The notes below the pieces were generated by a model. That model worked only from the letters and a program-made list of their open reading frames with translations. It made no database searches and had not been told where the DNA came from. Made by a program: the position numbers and the translations under genes. A stretch of 64,000 bases of DNA from an uncultured bacterium (lineage in GTDB: Bacteria; Planctomycetota; Phycisphaerae; Phycisphaerales; SM1A02). Positions 1 to 9,700 of this stretch are shown in pieces (position 1 is the stretch's first letter; each line of letters opens with the position of its first letter). The stretch is from positions 1 through 64,000 of the forward strand of contig CAITDI010000022.1 in NCBI GenBank assembly GCA_903891095.1. Direction: 5' to 3'.

Positions 1-3
1 GCA

Positions 4-144
4 GTGCCTGGCACTGCACGGCACGTGCCGGGCACCCGCTTGGTCGCATGCAAGTCCATGGTGGAGCGCGGCTCCGTGGTCATTGAGATTGTGCACGGCA
101 GGTGCCAGGCAGTGCCAGGCACTGGACGGCACGTGCCGTGCACC
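4..144. repeat. REP-like palindromic repeat array
   Basis: Two clusters (about 4-38 and 92-144) are built from GTGCCTGGCAC, GGCACGTGCC and GTGCACGG words in both orientations, so each can fold on itself. The same words make the array at 18957-19128. No coding potential is evident. The array lies just past the stop of the minus-strand ABC exporter, so it could also act as a 3' hairpin. It may extend beyond the left edge of the window. Confidence 0.7.
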
Positions 145-150
145 GGCCGA

Positions 151-2100
151 TCAGCGCGGACGGCGGGTCTCGGTCTGCAGCACCACCATCGTCGCGTAGC
201 GGCCGCTCGTGGCGATCAGCTGGTCGTGCGTGCCGCGCTCGACGACCTTGCCGTCCTCCATCACCAGGATGAGGTCGGCCTCGCGGATCGTCGAAAGCCG
301 GTGCGCGATCACAAAGCTCGTGCGTCCGCGCAGGATGTCGCCGAGCGCGGCCTGGATGTGCCGCTCGCTCTCGGTGTCGAGGTTGCTGGTCGCTTCGTCG
401 AGGATCAGGATGCGCGGATCGGCCAGCACCGCGCGCGCGAGCGCGAGCCGCTGGCGCTCGCCGCCCGAGAGCTTGACGCCGCGTTCGCCGATGCGCGCGT
501 CGTACTTGCCGTCGAGCTTGTCGATGAACACGTCCGCACGCGCGACGCGCGCAGCGTGGAGGACTGCCTCGTCGCTTGCGTCGGGACGCGCGTAGGCGAT
601 GTTCTCGCGGATCGTGCCGTCGAAGAGGAACACATCCTGCTCGACGATGCCAAGCAGCCTGCGGAACGACGGCAGCGCGATGTCGCGGAGATCGTGTCCA
701 TCGAGCGTCACGCGGCCCTCGGTCGGATCGTGAAAGCGCGCGACGAGGTTCGACAGCGTCGTCTTGCCCGCGCCCGAGTGACCGACGAGCGCGACCATCG
801 TGCCGGGCGGCGCGTCGAAGTCCACGCCGTCGAGCACGGGGCGGTCGCTTCCGGGATAGCGGAAATGCACGCCTTCGAAGCGCATGTGTCCGCGCACGGA
901 CTGCGGCTCGAGCTGCACGGTCGCGCGCGCGCTGGTGTCGGCGAACTCGTCCTTCTCGTCGAGGAGGTCAAGCGTGCGGTCCAGGCTCGCGAGCCCGGTC
1001 TGCAGGCTGGTCGCGGTGTTGGCGAGGACTTCAAGCGGCCCGAGCAGGAGCGTGATGTAGGTGAGGAACATCACGAGGTCGCCCGCGGTGAGGCGGCCTT
1101 GCACGACCTGCGTTCCGCCGTACCAGAGCAGGGCCGCGGTCGCTGCGGGGATGAAGAGTTCCCACGCGATCTCGACGCCGCGCGACCACCACCACACGAG
1201 GAGCTCGGTGCGCGCCTGCATGTTGGTGCCGCGCGAGAAACGCGCGGTCTCCGCGCCTTCGCGCGCAAATCCGCGCACCACGCGGATGCCGCTGAACGAC
1301 TCGGCTGCGTGGCCGTCGATCTCGTCGCGGACCTTCTTGAGATCGCGGTAGATCGGGCGGATGCGGCCGATCCACGTGCGGTGGCTGAACCACACCATCG
1401 GCAGCAGCACGACCGCGCCGACGAGCAGGCGCCAGTCGGTCCACGCGAGGATCGCGAGGCTGCCGAGCAGCTGGATCACCGCGCGAAAGGGGTTGTAGAG
1501 AAGGCCGAAGAGCAGTTCGCCCGCGGCGCCCGCGTCTTCGCGCAGCATGCTCGCGACGCCGCCGGCCTTGAGGTCGTGCACGCGCGCGAGCGGAAGGCGA
1601 ATCGCCTTGGCAAACGCGCGGCGGCGCATCGACACCTGCAGACGCTTGGCGATGATGGTCGCGCGGCTGCGGCCGACGAGACCGATCGACACCTTGACCA
1701 TGATCGTCACGAGCGTGAGGCCCGCGACCATCGCGAGGATCGCGCTGCGGTCGTGGACATCGAGCCACGACGGCGCAATGCGCGCGAGCCACTCAGGCAG
1801 CGGCTTGTCGCCGAACACGCTGTCGATCGCGATCTTCACGCCGGCAGGCGGCACGAGCGCGAGGCAAGTCGCGATCGCGAGCGAGGCGAAGGTGATCACG
1901 AGCGACGGGCGGTACGGGCGCAGGAGGCCGAGATACGCGCGAAACAGCGCGCCGAACGAGCGCTGCCGCTGGCCCTTCGGCTTGCCGCGCGCGTCTTCCT
2001 TCTTGCTCTTGGCGCGCTGCGCGAGTTCGCTGCGATAGCGCTCGAAGCGCAGGCGGCTGGAGCCTTGGCGCGGGGTGGCGTCGTGCTTGATCTCGCTCAT
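151..2100 (-). CDS. ABC exporter, fused membrane and ATPase domains (MsbA/multidrug type)
   Basis: A 649-residue half-transporter with the exporter (ABC type-1) fold. After a basic cytoplasmic N-terminus of about 60 residues come hydrophobic helices to about residue 380, then the nucleotide-binding domain. This shows Walker A GHSGAGKTT (about 440-448), a Q-loop (VEQDVFLF), signature LSGGERQ (about 544) and Walker B ILILDEATS, followed by the H-loop in AHRLST. Such proteins work as dimers, exporting lipids, drugs or peptides; the substrate cannot be told here. The start codon overlaps the rlmN stop (ATGA), which favours this start over longer in-frame extensions and suggests translational coupling. 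It is the last gene of a leftward operon with rlmN and the AAA ATPase. Confidence 0.9.
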   Translation of the reverse strand: MSEIKHDATPRQGSSRLRFERYRSELAQRAKSKKEDARGKPKGQRQRSFGALFRAYLGLLRPYRPSLVITFASLAIATCLALVPPAGVKIAIDSVFGDKPLPEWLARIAPSWLDVHDRSAILAMVAGLTLVTIMVKVSIGLVGRSRATIIAKRLQVSMRRRAFAKAIRLPLARVHDLKAGGVASMLREDAGAAGELLFGLLYNPFRAVIQLLGSLAILAWTDWRLLVGAVVLLPMVWFSHRTWIGRIRPIYRDLKKVRDEIDGHAAESFSGIRVVRGFAREGAETARFSRGTNMQARTELLVWWWSRGVEIAWELFIPAATAALLWYGGTQVVQGRLTAGDLVMFLTYITLLLGPLEVLANTATSLQTGLASLDRTLDLLDEKDEFADTSARATVQLEPQSVRGHMRFEGVHFRYPGSDRPVLDGVDFDAPPGTMVALVGHSGAGKTTLSNLVARFHDPTEGRVTLDGHDLRDIALPSFRRLLGIVEQDVFLFDGTIRENIAYARPDASDEAVLHAARVARADVFIDKLDGKYDARIGERGVKLSGGERQRLALARAVLADPRILILDEATSNLDTESERHIQAALGDILRGRTSFVIAHRLSTIREADLILVMEDGKVVERGTHDQLIATSGRYATMVVLQTETRRPR

Positions 2101-3308
2101 ATTGAGTTCTTCTTGTCGCTGCTGCGAAGCGGAATGCGCAGCTGCACCGGTTCGCTGCCGCCGTCGTCGCACACGACCTTGCGGTTGCGGATCTTCTCGT
2201 TGCCGAGTTGGCCGCACGCGGCCATCACGTTGCGGCCCTTGGTTCCGCGGCGCTTGGTGAACTGCCCGTTGGCAACGGCGCGCGCGATGAAGCGATCGAC
2301 ATCGCCCTCGTCGGGCGCTGGCCACGGCGAGTTGCGCCGCGGGTTGTAGGGGATCACATTGAGCGAGCAGCGGATCTCGCGCAGGAACGCGCAGACTTCG
2401 TCGCAGTGTTCGTCGCGGTCGTTGACGCCGGGGATCAGCACGTACTCGACGCAGAACGCAGCCTGCGAATAGCGGGGGAACGAGAGCAGCGCGTCCTTGA
2501 GGCGCGCCATCGGCCACGCCTTGTTGACGGGCATGATCTGCGTGCGGATCTCGTCGTTGGGTGCGTTGAGCGAAAGCGCGAGGTTGAGCCGGTGGAAGCC
2601 CGCCTCGCGCACGAGCTCGCCGATCTTGACGATGCCGTCGGGATTGCCGACGGTCGAGATCGAGATGTTGGACGCGGGAACCTGCGCGCCGTCGTGATCG
2701 ACGAGCACGCGGATCGCCTGGATCACTTCGTCGATGTTGTCGGTGGGCTCGCCCATGCCCATGAAGACGATGTTTTTCACGGCGCTTCGCGCCTGGGGGT
2801 TCTTCACTGCGCTGCGCGCCTGGGGGTTTTTCACAGCGCTTTGCGCCTGGGCGTTCTTCACGGTCTGATCCGCGCTGCGCTGCACGCGATGCGTCGCCGC
2901 CCACCACTGGTGCACGATCTGGTCCGCACGCAGGTTCTTGATCAGGCCCATCTGCGCGGTCTCGCAGAAGCGGCAGCCCATCGCGCAACCGACCTGGCTC
3001 GAAACGCAGAGCGTGGTCGTCGTGCCAGTCGAGCGCGGCATCGGGATGAGCACGCTCTCGGTCTCGAGGCCGTCTTCATGGCGCAGCACGAACTTCGAGG
3101 TCTCGCCCTCGACCAGCGTCGCGGTCACGGGATAGTCGGCGACCTCGCAGCCGGCGGGCACCGTTCCCTCGCGGAACAGCGCCTTGTACTCATCGCGCGG
3201 CGCGCCGCGCCGACCCGCCGCGCGCGAGCGCTCGACGAACTGCAGGCTCGTGAGCCCGAGCGGGCGCAACGGAGTCGGGCAAAGGGGAGATGCGGCGTCC
3301 GAAGCCAT
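2097..3308 (-). CDS. rlmN: 23S rRNA (adenine2503-C2)-methyltransferase RlmN, radical SAM
   Basis: A 403-residue radical SAM enzyme that methylates A2503 of 23S rRNA (and A37 of some tRNAs in the family). The cluster motif CxxxCxxC is visible as C108, C112 and C115, and the C-terminal ACGQL cysteine is the usual methyl-carrying residue. The MGMGEP motif follows at about 183-188. Directly before it the protein carries an unusual insertion of about 36 residues made of three nine-residue repeats (KNPQARSAV type). The rest looks intact and full length. It sits 48 bp after the AAA ATPase and overlaps the ABC exporter start by 4 bp. RlmN rather than Cfr is judged from length and context. Confidence 0.93.
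   Translation of the reverse strand: MASDAASPLCPTPLRPLGLTSLQFVERSRAAGRRGAPRDEYKALFREGTVPAGCEVADYPVTATLVEGETSKFVLRHEDGLETESVLIPMPRSTGTTTTLCVSSQVGCAMGCRFCETAQMGLIKNLRADQIVHQWWAATHRVQRSADQTVKNAQAQSAVKNPQARSAVKNPQARSAVKNIVFMGMGEPTDNIDEVIQAIRVLVDHDGAQVPASNISISTVGNPDGIVKIGELVREAGFHRLNLALSLNAPNDEIRTQIMPVNKAWPMARLKDALLSFPRYSQAAFCVEYVLIPGVNDRDEHCDEVCAFLREIRCSLNVIPYNPRRNSPWPAPDEGDVDRFIARAVANGQFTKRRGTKGRNVMAACGQLGNEKIRNRKVVCDDGGSEPVQLRIPLRSSDKKNSI
2773..2860 (-). repeat. In-frame 27-bp tandem repeat inside rlmN
   Basis: Three 27-bp units (2773-2799, 2800-2826, 2827-2853) plus a partial fourth, differing at a few positions. Each encodes nine residues of the type VKNPQARSA. They lie between the radical SAM cluster motif and the MGMGEP motif of RlmN, where the family normally has no such block. 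The reading frame is preserved. Confidence 0.9.
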
Positions 3309-3356
3309 TCCCGAAGAGTATCAGCGAGGCGCGTCCGTTGCCGCGGGAAACGCCGC

Positions 3357-4868
3357 TCAATCCGCAGGAACGCAGCGCGTCGAAGCCCACTCGCGCAGAT
3401 CCGCGATGCGGTCGGCCATCACCTGCGATATCGGCGGACTCGCGCGGTACGCGTCGACGAGATCGCGCGTCGTGAGCGCGCGCTTGTCGTCCGCGAACGC
3501 CACGCGCAGCGCGCTCTCGATGCCGGCCTCGATCTCCGCGCCGCTGTAGCCGTCGGTCGCGGCGACGAGCGCGGGCATGTCGAACTGCTTGGCGTCGCGC
3601 TTGCGCTGCGCGAGGTGGATCCCGAGGATCTGCGCGCGCACGCTCGCATCGGGCAGGTCGACGAAGAAGATCTCGTCGAACCGCCCCTTGCGGAGCAGCT
3701 CGGGCGGAAGCGCAGAAATGTCGTTCGCCGTCGCGACCATGAAGGTCGCCGAGCTGCGCTCCTGCATCCACGTGAGCAGCGTGCCGAACATGCGCCGCGA
3801 GAGACCGCCGTCCGACGACTGCGAGCTCGCGCTGGCGAAGCCCTTCTCGATCTCGTCGATCCACAGCACCGCAGGCGCCATGCGGTCGGCCTGGTGCAGC
3901 GAATCGCGCAGCTTGCGCTCGCTTTCGCCGACGAACTTGTCGAACAGCGCGCCCGCGTCGAGCCGCAGCAGCGGCACGCGCCACGCGGTCGCGACGGCCT
4001 TCGCGGCGAGGCTCTTGCCTGCGCCCTGCACGCCGAGCAGCATCACGCCGCGCGGGAGCGAGAGGCCGAATTCCGCGGCTTCATCGGCGCTGGTGAGCTG
4101 GCGCGCGTCGAGCCATTTCTTGAGCCGTGCGAGGCCGCCGATCTTGTCCATCGACACGGGCGCCTGCACGAACTCGAGCACCCCGTCGAGGTCGGTGCAC
4201 GCGTTGCGCTTGTGCAGCATCACCTGCTCGAGATCGTCGTCGTTGAACTTGTCGTCCTGCGCGACCGACGCACTGATCACGCGGCGCGCCTGGCGCGGCG
4301 TGAGTCCGCGCAGGCTGCGCGCGATCGCCTCGAGCGTGCTGCGGCGGATCGACGCTTCGATCGAGCGCGTCTTGGCGACCTCGCGCACGGTGTCGCGGAC
4401 GAGCGCGATGAGCTCGTCGTCGCCCGCGGGCGGGAGGTGGACTTCGTGCACCTCGGACCGCACCTCGGGTGGCAACTTGGCATGACGCTCGACGAGCACG
4501 ATCACGCCAAAGTTCGCGCGCGCCCAAGTGATCGCCTCGCGCAGCGCGCGAAGCGAGCGCGGATCGGCGAGATGCGCGGAGAGGTCGTAGAACACATTGA
4601 CCGAGCGCCCCGCGCCGCCGTGGAGCGGCAGCCATGCGAGCGCAGCAACGGCGGGCTCGCTGTCGGCGACGGCCTTCGTTTCCGCCATGCGCGCGGGCGC
4701 AAGGCCCTGCACCGCGGTCCAGCGGCGATAGGCGATCCCAGAATCGATCGCCCCGAACAGCGCCTCCTGCACGGTCGGCTCGTCATCCGACTCGACGAGC
4801 ACCAGCGGGTGGGTCCCGTCGAGGTCGCGCTTGAGGAGCATCGTGAGCCGGTCTGCGTCGTGGGCCAT
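3357..4868 (-). CDS. AAA-family ATPase, Ycf46-like
   Basis: A 503-residue protein resembling the Ycf46 family of AAA ATPases (about 500 residues, found in cyanobacteria and plastids and widely in bacteria). The N-terminal half is family-specific. The AAA domain carries Walker A GVQGAGKS (about 279-286), FVGESERKL and Walker B VLWIDEIEKG (about 334-343), then sensor-like TAN and the arginine-finger region LLRKGRFDE. The partner and substrate are unknown; Ycf46 has been linked to inorganic carbon use in cyanobacteria, which need not apply here. I chose MAHDADR because family similarity starts there and because the region upstream is a short tandem repeat. First gene of the leftward operon with rlmN. 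Confidence 0.85.
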   Translation of the reverse strand: MAHDADRLTMLLKRDLDGTHPLVLVESDDEPTVQEALFGAIDSGIAYRRWTAVQGLAPARMAETKAVADSEPAVAALAWLPLHGGAGRSVNVFYDLSAHLADPRSLRALREAITWARANFGVIVLVERHAKLPPEVRSEVHEVHLPPAGDDELIALVRDTVREVAKTRSIEASIRRSTLEAIARSLRGLTPRQARRVISASVAQDDKFNDDDLEQVMLHKRNACTDLDGVLEFVQAPVSMDKIGGLARLKKWLDARQLTSADEAAEFGLSLPRGVMLLGVQGAGKSLAAKAVATAWRVPLLRLDAGALFDKFVGESERKLRDSLHQADRMAPAVLWIDEIEKGFASASSQSSDGGLSRRMFGTLLTWMQERSSATFMVATANDISALPPELLRKGRFDEIFFVDLPDASVRAQILGIHLAQRKRDAKQFDMPALVAATDGYSGAEIEAGIESALRVAFADDKRALTTRDLVDAYRASPPISQVMADRIADLREWASTRCVPAD

Positions 4869-4899
4869 GCGTTGTCCTTCGGTGGGTTGACCTTCGGCC

Positions 4900-4954
4900 G
4901 AGAGTCCTACAGCCGAGGTCCTACAGCTGAGAGTCCTACAGCTGAGGTCCTCAG
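4900..4954. repeat. Compound ~29-bp tandem repeat in leader of the AAA ATPase gene
   Basis: Alternating units GAGAGTCCTACAGCC and GAGGTCCTACAGCT (15 and 14 bp) run from 4900 to 4943, ending in a degraded copy. The repeat lies 31-85 bp upstream of the minus-strand start at 4868. It is translatable if a longer start were used, but it looks like a leader duplication. Confidence 0.75.
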
Positions 4955-5052
4955 TTTCGCGCGGAGAATATCGCAATACCCGCGGCGAAGGCGCAGGTAT
5001 CATCCGCGCCCCGCGTGTGCCGCACGGCGCGCCGGTGGAACCCATCCGGCGA

Positions 5053-5091
5053 CAGTATCGAGCGACAGCATCGAGCGAAAGTATCGAGCGA
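5053..5091. repeat. 13-bp tandem triplication abutting the ferredoxin start codon
   Basis: Three copies of a 13-bp unit (CAGTATCGAGCGA, CAGCATCGAGCGA, AAGTATCGAGCGA) end four bases before the ATG at 5096. They therefore occupy the ribosome-binding region; no other strong Shine-Dalgarno sequence is seen. Confidence 0.85.
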
Positions 5092-5095
5092 AACC

Positions 5096-5512
5096 ATGCA
5101 TCTCAAGCGCGACGACAGCCATCAGCACGGACCCGACGTCATCCCGATCACGTTCCTTCTCGAGGACCCCGAGGGGCTCACGGGCACGACGCAGAAGGAA
5201 TGGCACGTCAAGGGCGGCGAGCACGAGTCGCTCCTCGAGGTCGCGATCGACAACGGCATCAACATCGAGCACGCCTGCGGCGGCGTGTGCGCGTGCTCGA
5301 CCTGCCACATCTATGTCGAGCAGGGCGCCTCGCAGATGAACCCCGCGAGCGAGGACGAGGAAGACCGCGTCGAGGAAGCTCCCGGCATCAAGCGCACCTC
5401 GCGCCTCGCGTGCCAGTGCGAGCTCAAGGACCTCGGCGAAGGCAAGCGCGTGCCGATCGTGGTGCGCGTGCCGTCGTGGAACCGCAACGCCGTCAAGGAA
5501 ATCCCGCACTGA
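5096..5512 (+). CDS. fdx: 2Fe-2S ferredoxin, ISC/adrenodoxin type
   Basis: A 138-residue ferredoxin of the adrenodoxin class used in iron-sulfur cluster assembly. The cluster ligands follow the CX5CX2C...C pattern: HACGGVCACSTCH (which has one extra cysteine between the first and second ligands), with the last ligand in the LACQC segment. The core aligns with ISC ferredoxins; the roughly 20-residue N-terminal part is variable. The start MHLKRDD is the first Met after the 13-bp repeats and gives the usual N-terminal length. It is followed after 8 bp by iscX, supporting a role in ISC-type assembly, although iscS, iscU and hscAB are not in the window. Confidence 0.9.
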   Translation: MHLKRDDSHQHGPDVIPITFLLEDPEGLTGTTQKEWHVKGGEHESLLEVAIDNGINIEHACGGVCACSTCHIYVEQGASQMNPASEDEEDRVEEAPGIKRTSRLACQCELKDLGEGKRVPIVVRVPSWNRNAVKEIPH

Positions 5513-5520
5513 GCGGCGCC

Positions 5521-5718
5521 ATGCACTGGCTCGACGTCCAGCGCATCGCGGAGTCGCTCGTTGATATCCATCCGGATATCGACCCGGTGGCGGTCGCGTT
5601 TCCCAAGCTCAAGGCGCTTGTGGCCGCGCTGCCTGGTTTCGCCGAGCAGCCTGGGCATCCGTGCAACGAGCGCATCCTCGAGGCCATCCAGCAGGCGTGG
5701 ATCGACGAGCGCGACTGA
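5521..5718 (+). CDS. iscX: Fe-S cluster assembly protein IscX
   Basis: A 65-residue acidic protein matching the IscX (YfhJ) family in length and pattern: MHWLDVQ at the start, ALxxIHPDxDP near the middle and a final ILEAIQQAWIDE segment. IscX binds the cysteine desulfurase IscS and iron and tunes cluster assembly. It starts 8 bp after the ferredoxin stop, the same order as at the end of the E. coli isc operon. A longer in-frame ORF from 5017 is only the antisense-free shadow of the ferredoxin reading frame. Confidence 0.85.
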   Translation: MHWLDVQRIAESLVDIHPDIDPVAVAFPKLKALVAALPGFAEQPGHPCNERILEAIQQAWIDERD

Positions 5719-5747
5719 GCGCAAGCGCGCAGACCGCCAAGGAACAC

Positions 5748-6746
5748 ATGAAGAAGCTCGAACGCTACCACGCCGCCGCGATCCAGACCGCGTTCGAGAA
5801 TCCGAGGACGCGCGACGAGATCCCGTCGCGCGTCGCGCGCATGATCGCGATGGCCGAGCAGACGGTCGCGGGATACAAGCCGTTCTTCGATGTGCGTCTC
5901 GTGGTGTTCCCCGAGTTCGCGCACGCGGCGCCGTGCTACTTCACGGTCGAGGAGCTCGACGAGCATCTCGCGGTCGAGATCCCCAACGACCACACCGATG
6001 CCTACACGCGTTTCGCGCGCAAATCCGGCTGTTTCGTGCAGACGGGCACGTTCATCGAGCGCGATCCGAAGTACCCCGGCGCGCTCTTCAACACCACGTG
6101 CCTGATCGGCCCTGATGGAATCCTCGCGAAATACCGCAAGGTCAACCCGTGGATCCCGTGGGAAGTGCACGCGAGCCCGCACGACATCGCGGGCTACGCC
6201 GAGGAGCCGTTCCCCGTCGCCGACACCGAGATCGGGAAGATCGGCTGCGCGATCTGCTACGACTGGCTGTTTCCCGAGTCGATCCGCCAGCTCGCGTTCA
6301 ACGGCGCCGAGGTGCTCGTGCGCGTGAGCGCGTACATGGACCCGTGGGGCGCGACCGCGCCGATGGACTGGTGGACCACGATTAACCGCGCGCGCGCGAT
6401 CGAGAACACCGCGTTCGTCGTCGCCTGCAACCAGGGCGCGAGTTTCGCGGGGTATCCGCCGTTCTCGTGGCCGGGCGGCTCGATGGCCGTGGACTTCGAC
6501 GGGCGCATCCTCGCGCAGGCCGATCCCGGCGCGGGCGAGAAGGTCGTCGTCGCGCCGATCGACCTCGCGGCGCTCCGCGACGCCCGCGCGCGGCGCATGG
6601 GGCACGACATGCTCGCCCATTACCGCGCGGAAGTTCACCCGTATGCGCGGACCGCGCGATTCCAGCCGGCGCGCACGGGTGCGGCCGCGATCACGATCGC
6701 TTCGAACGAGGCGCGGATCGCCGACGCCAAGCGCACGCTTGCGTGA
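5748..6746 (+). CDS. Carbon-nitrogen hydrolase (nitrilase superfamily)
   Basis: A 332-residue member of the nitrilase/amidase superfamily, which hydrolyses amide or nitrile C-N bonds. The catalytic triad is visible: Glu in FPEFAH, Lys in KYRKVN and Cys in AICYDW. The following WWTTINRARAIENT segment and GGSM...D-GRIL are the usual superfamily landmarks. Aliphatic amidases, formamidases and carbamoyl-hydrolases share this layout, so the substrate is not assignable. The start at 5748 has an AAGGA Shine-Dalgarno about 7 bases upstream and follows iscX by 29 bp, so it may be co-transcribed with fdx-iscX. Confidence 0.87.
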   Translation: MKKLERYHAAAIQTAFENPRTRDEIPSRVARMIAMAEQTVAGYKPFFDVRLVVFPEFAHAAPCYFTVEELDEHLAVEIPNDHTDAYTRFARKSGCFVQTGTFIERDPKYPGALFNTTCLIGPDGILAKYRKVNPWIPWEVHASPHDIAGYAEEPFPVADTEIGKIGCAICYDWLFPESIRQLAFNGAEVLVRVSAYMDPWGATAPMDWWTTINRARAIENTAFVVACNQGASFAGYPPFSWPGGSMAVDFDGRILAQADPGAGEKVVVAPIDLAALRDARARRMGHDMLAHYRAEVHPYARTARFQPARTGAAAITIASNEARIADAKRTLA

Positions 6747-6764
6747 CTTGCGTATCCTGCGCGG

Positions 6765-9700
6765 ATGCTTCGTTTCCGCGCGATTGGAACCGTGTTGCCC
6801 GCCGCTGTTCTCTGCGTCTTGTCTGCGCTGCCGCTCGCGTGCGGCGGTGACAAGGGCGCGACGCCGCAGCCGTCGCAACAGTCATCGTCGAAGGCCGCCG
6901 CAGCCGCGCCGACGTACGACGCCGCGACCATCGCGGCGATGAACCACGCGTACGGACTCATGGGCAAGTTCGAGTTCGAGGCCGCGGCCGCCGAGTTCGA
7001 CGCCATCGCCAGGAAGGCCGGCGCGCCGCCGGAAGCCACGCTCGACCGCGCGATCGCCACGATGAACCAGTCGCGCGACGGCGCGCAGGAGCAGGCGATC
7101 GCCATGCTGCGCGAGTTCGTGAAGGCGAACGCGAGCAAGGACCAGCCGGCGAAGGACCTCGTCCTGCGCGCCCGCTACGCGATCGCGCTCTGCGATCTCT
7201 ATCTCGGCCGCGCCGCAGAAGCCGCGCCCGCGTTCGTCGAGATCGCGCAGGCGCGCGGAGCCGACGCCTACGCGCAGTACTTCGCGGGCCAGTCGCTCGA
7301 GCAGGTCGGCGAGCACGCCAAGGCGCTCGGCTGGTACGAGCGCGCCGCGGAGCGCGATGGATATCTCAAGAGCGCCGAGCTCGGCATCCAGCGCTGCGCG
7401 CGCAAGACCGGCGACGACGCGCGCGCCGAACGCGCGCTCGCTGCGTTCGAGAAGCTCAGCGCGAACCCCCGCGCGCGCGCCGCGGAGTTCAAGTACACGC
7501 GCATGGGCGACATGGGTCTCGCGGTCGTCGTGGACGACGCCGCGCGTGCGCCGTACACGCCGCCGACAGGGCCGATCTTCGAGGCGCCGCAGGAGATGGC
7601 GATCGATATCCCTGCGGATTTCGCGATCCAGTGGTCGACCGAGGTCGAGCAGCATGCGGCCACCGTCGATCTCAACGGCGACGGCCGGCTCGACATCGTC
7701 GTGACCCGCGGAATCCTGCTGCCAAACGAGAGCGGCGCCGTCGAGCCTCGCACGCTCGTCCTCCTCGCGCGCGACGGCGGAAGGTTCGTGCTTGCGCCCG
7801 ATCATCCGCTGTCCAGGCTCGCAGGCTCGCGCGTGAACTCGATCCTCTTTGGCGACATCGACGGCGACGGGCTCGCCGACGCGTACGTCTGCCGCGTCGG
7901 CGGCAACGCGCTGCTCCTGCAGACCGCCGACCACGGATTCCGCGACGCGACCAAGGAGTCGAAGGCCGGCGGCAACGGCGGCATCTGCGTCGACGGCGCG
8001 CTCGCCGATCTCGACCACGATGGCGACCTCGACATCTTCGTGCTCTTCCGCGATGTGCCCAACGATCTCCTCGCGAACAACGGCGACGGAACCTTCCGCT
8101 CGATCGGCGCGCAGGCAGGCGTCGCCACCGACGAGCGCGGGCCGCGCTCGGTGATCATCGGCGACTTCGACTACGACCGCGATGCCGACATCCTCGTGCT
8201 CAACGACACGCTGCCGCACGAGCTCTTCCTCAACGACCGGCTGTGGAAGTGGACGCCGGGCACCACGCCAGGCATCTCCACGACGCAGCTCAACGACAGC
8301 GCCGCGTCGGCGGCGATCGTCGAGATGGCCGATCTTCCGCTGCGCCGCGCGGTGTTTGCGACATCGAGCTACCTGCGCTTGCCGCGCCGCGTCGACCAGA
8401 TCACGCAGAACCGCAGCATCGAGCTCGGCGTCGCCGATGTGACGGGCGACGGCCATCTCGATCTCATGGAGTTCGGCTTCGACCGCATCGTGATGCGCGA
8501 CGAGACCTGCAAGAACGTGCAGGAATGCACGGTTCCCGCCGACAGCGTGCGCACGCAGCTGGTGATGCTCGATCCCGTGCACGGCTCGCACCTGATCACG
8601 CTGCGCGTGGGCAAGCCGCCGCTGCTTTGGGCGCCAGGCAGCGGACGCGGGCCGTTCACGGCAATCGCGTTCAGCGGCCGCGTCGATCCGTCGCAGTCGA
8701 TGCGCTCGAACACGAGCGGCATCGGCACGGGTTATGCCGCGCGCATCGGCGGCGAGTGGATGGGCGGCGAGGGGTTCCGTCCGTCGACCGGCCGCAGCCA
8801 GTCGCTCGCGCCCGTCGCGATCGGCACGGGCCCGATCGGGAAGATCGACGCGCTCGAGATCGAGTGGTCCGACGGCGTGTTCCAGAGCGAGGTCGACCTC
8901 GCGGGCGGCACCACGCACGCGATCACCGAGACGCAGCGGCAGATCTCGTCGTGCCCAGTGCTTTCTGCGTGGAACGGCCGCGAAATGCGCTTCGTCACCG
9001 ATCTCCTCGGCGTCGGCGGCGTGGGCTTCCTGCTCGAGCCGGGCGTGTACAGCGAGTCGCGGCCGATCGAGTCGCTCGTGCTTCCCGAAGGCGCGCTCGC
9101 GCCCAAGGCGGACGGAACGCTTTCGCTCGCGCTCGCCGAACCGATGGAGGAAAGCTGCATGCTCGACAGCGTGCGCTTGCGCGCGATCGACCTGCCCGCG
9201 GGCTGGGACATCGCGCCCGACGAACGCATGGCGATCGGCGGCGCTGCGCCGATGAGCGAGATCATCGCGTGGAAGACCGCGTGGTTGCCCAGTGGAAATC
9301 CCGCGCTGGCCAAGGCCGATCTCGTTGCCAGCGAAGTCGGCAAGGTCGATCCGCGCTTCATCGGCCGGCTCGCGCAGGAGCAGGTGATCGAGCTCGACTT
9401 CGGCACCGCGATCGACGCGATCGCCGAGCCCTGGCTCGTGATCGACGGCTGGATCGAGTACCCGTACTGCCAGACGATGTTCGCCGCGTGGCAGGCGGGT
9501 GCGAAGTACAAGGCGCCCGGCCTCGAGGCGCGCGCGGCCGACGGCACATGGAAGGAGCTCGTCGCCGAGTGGGGCTACCCCGCAGGCATGCCGCGCCGCA
9601 TGGCGCTGCCGATCCCGAAGTCCGCGCTGCCCACTGGCACGACCGCGCTGCGCATGCGCACCAACATGGAGATCTACTTCGACAGCGTGCGGCTCGTCGC

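Noticed and set aside
4-144. Possible CRISPR array
   Set aside because: Repeats are palindromic, unevenly spaced and lack unique spacers of constant length; no cas genes nearby.
2208-5339. 1043-codon plus-strand ORF
   Set aside because: Antisense to rlmN and the AAA ATPase.
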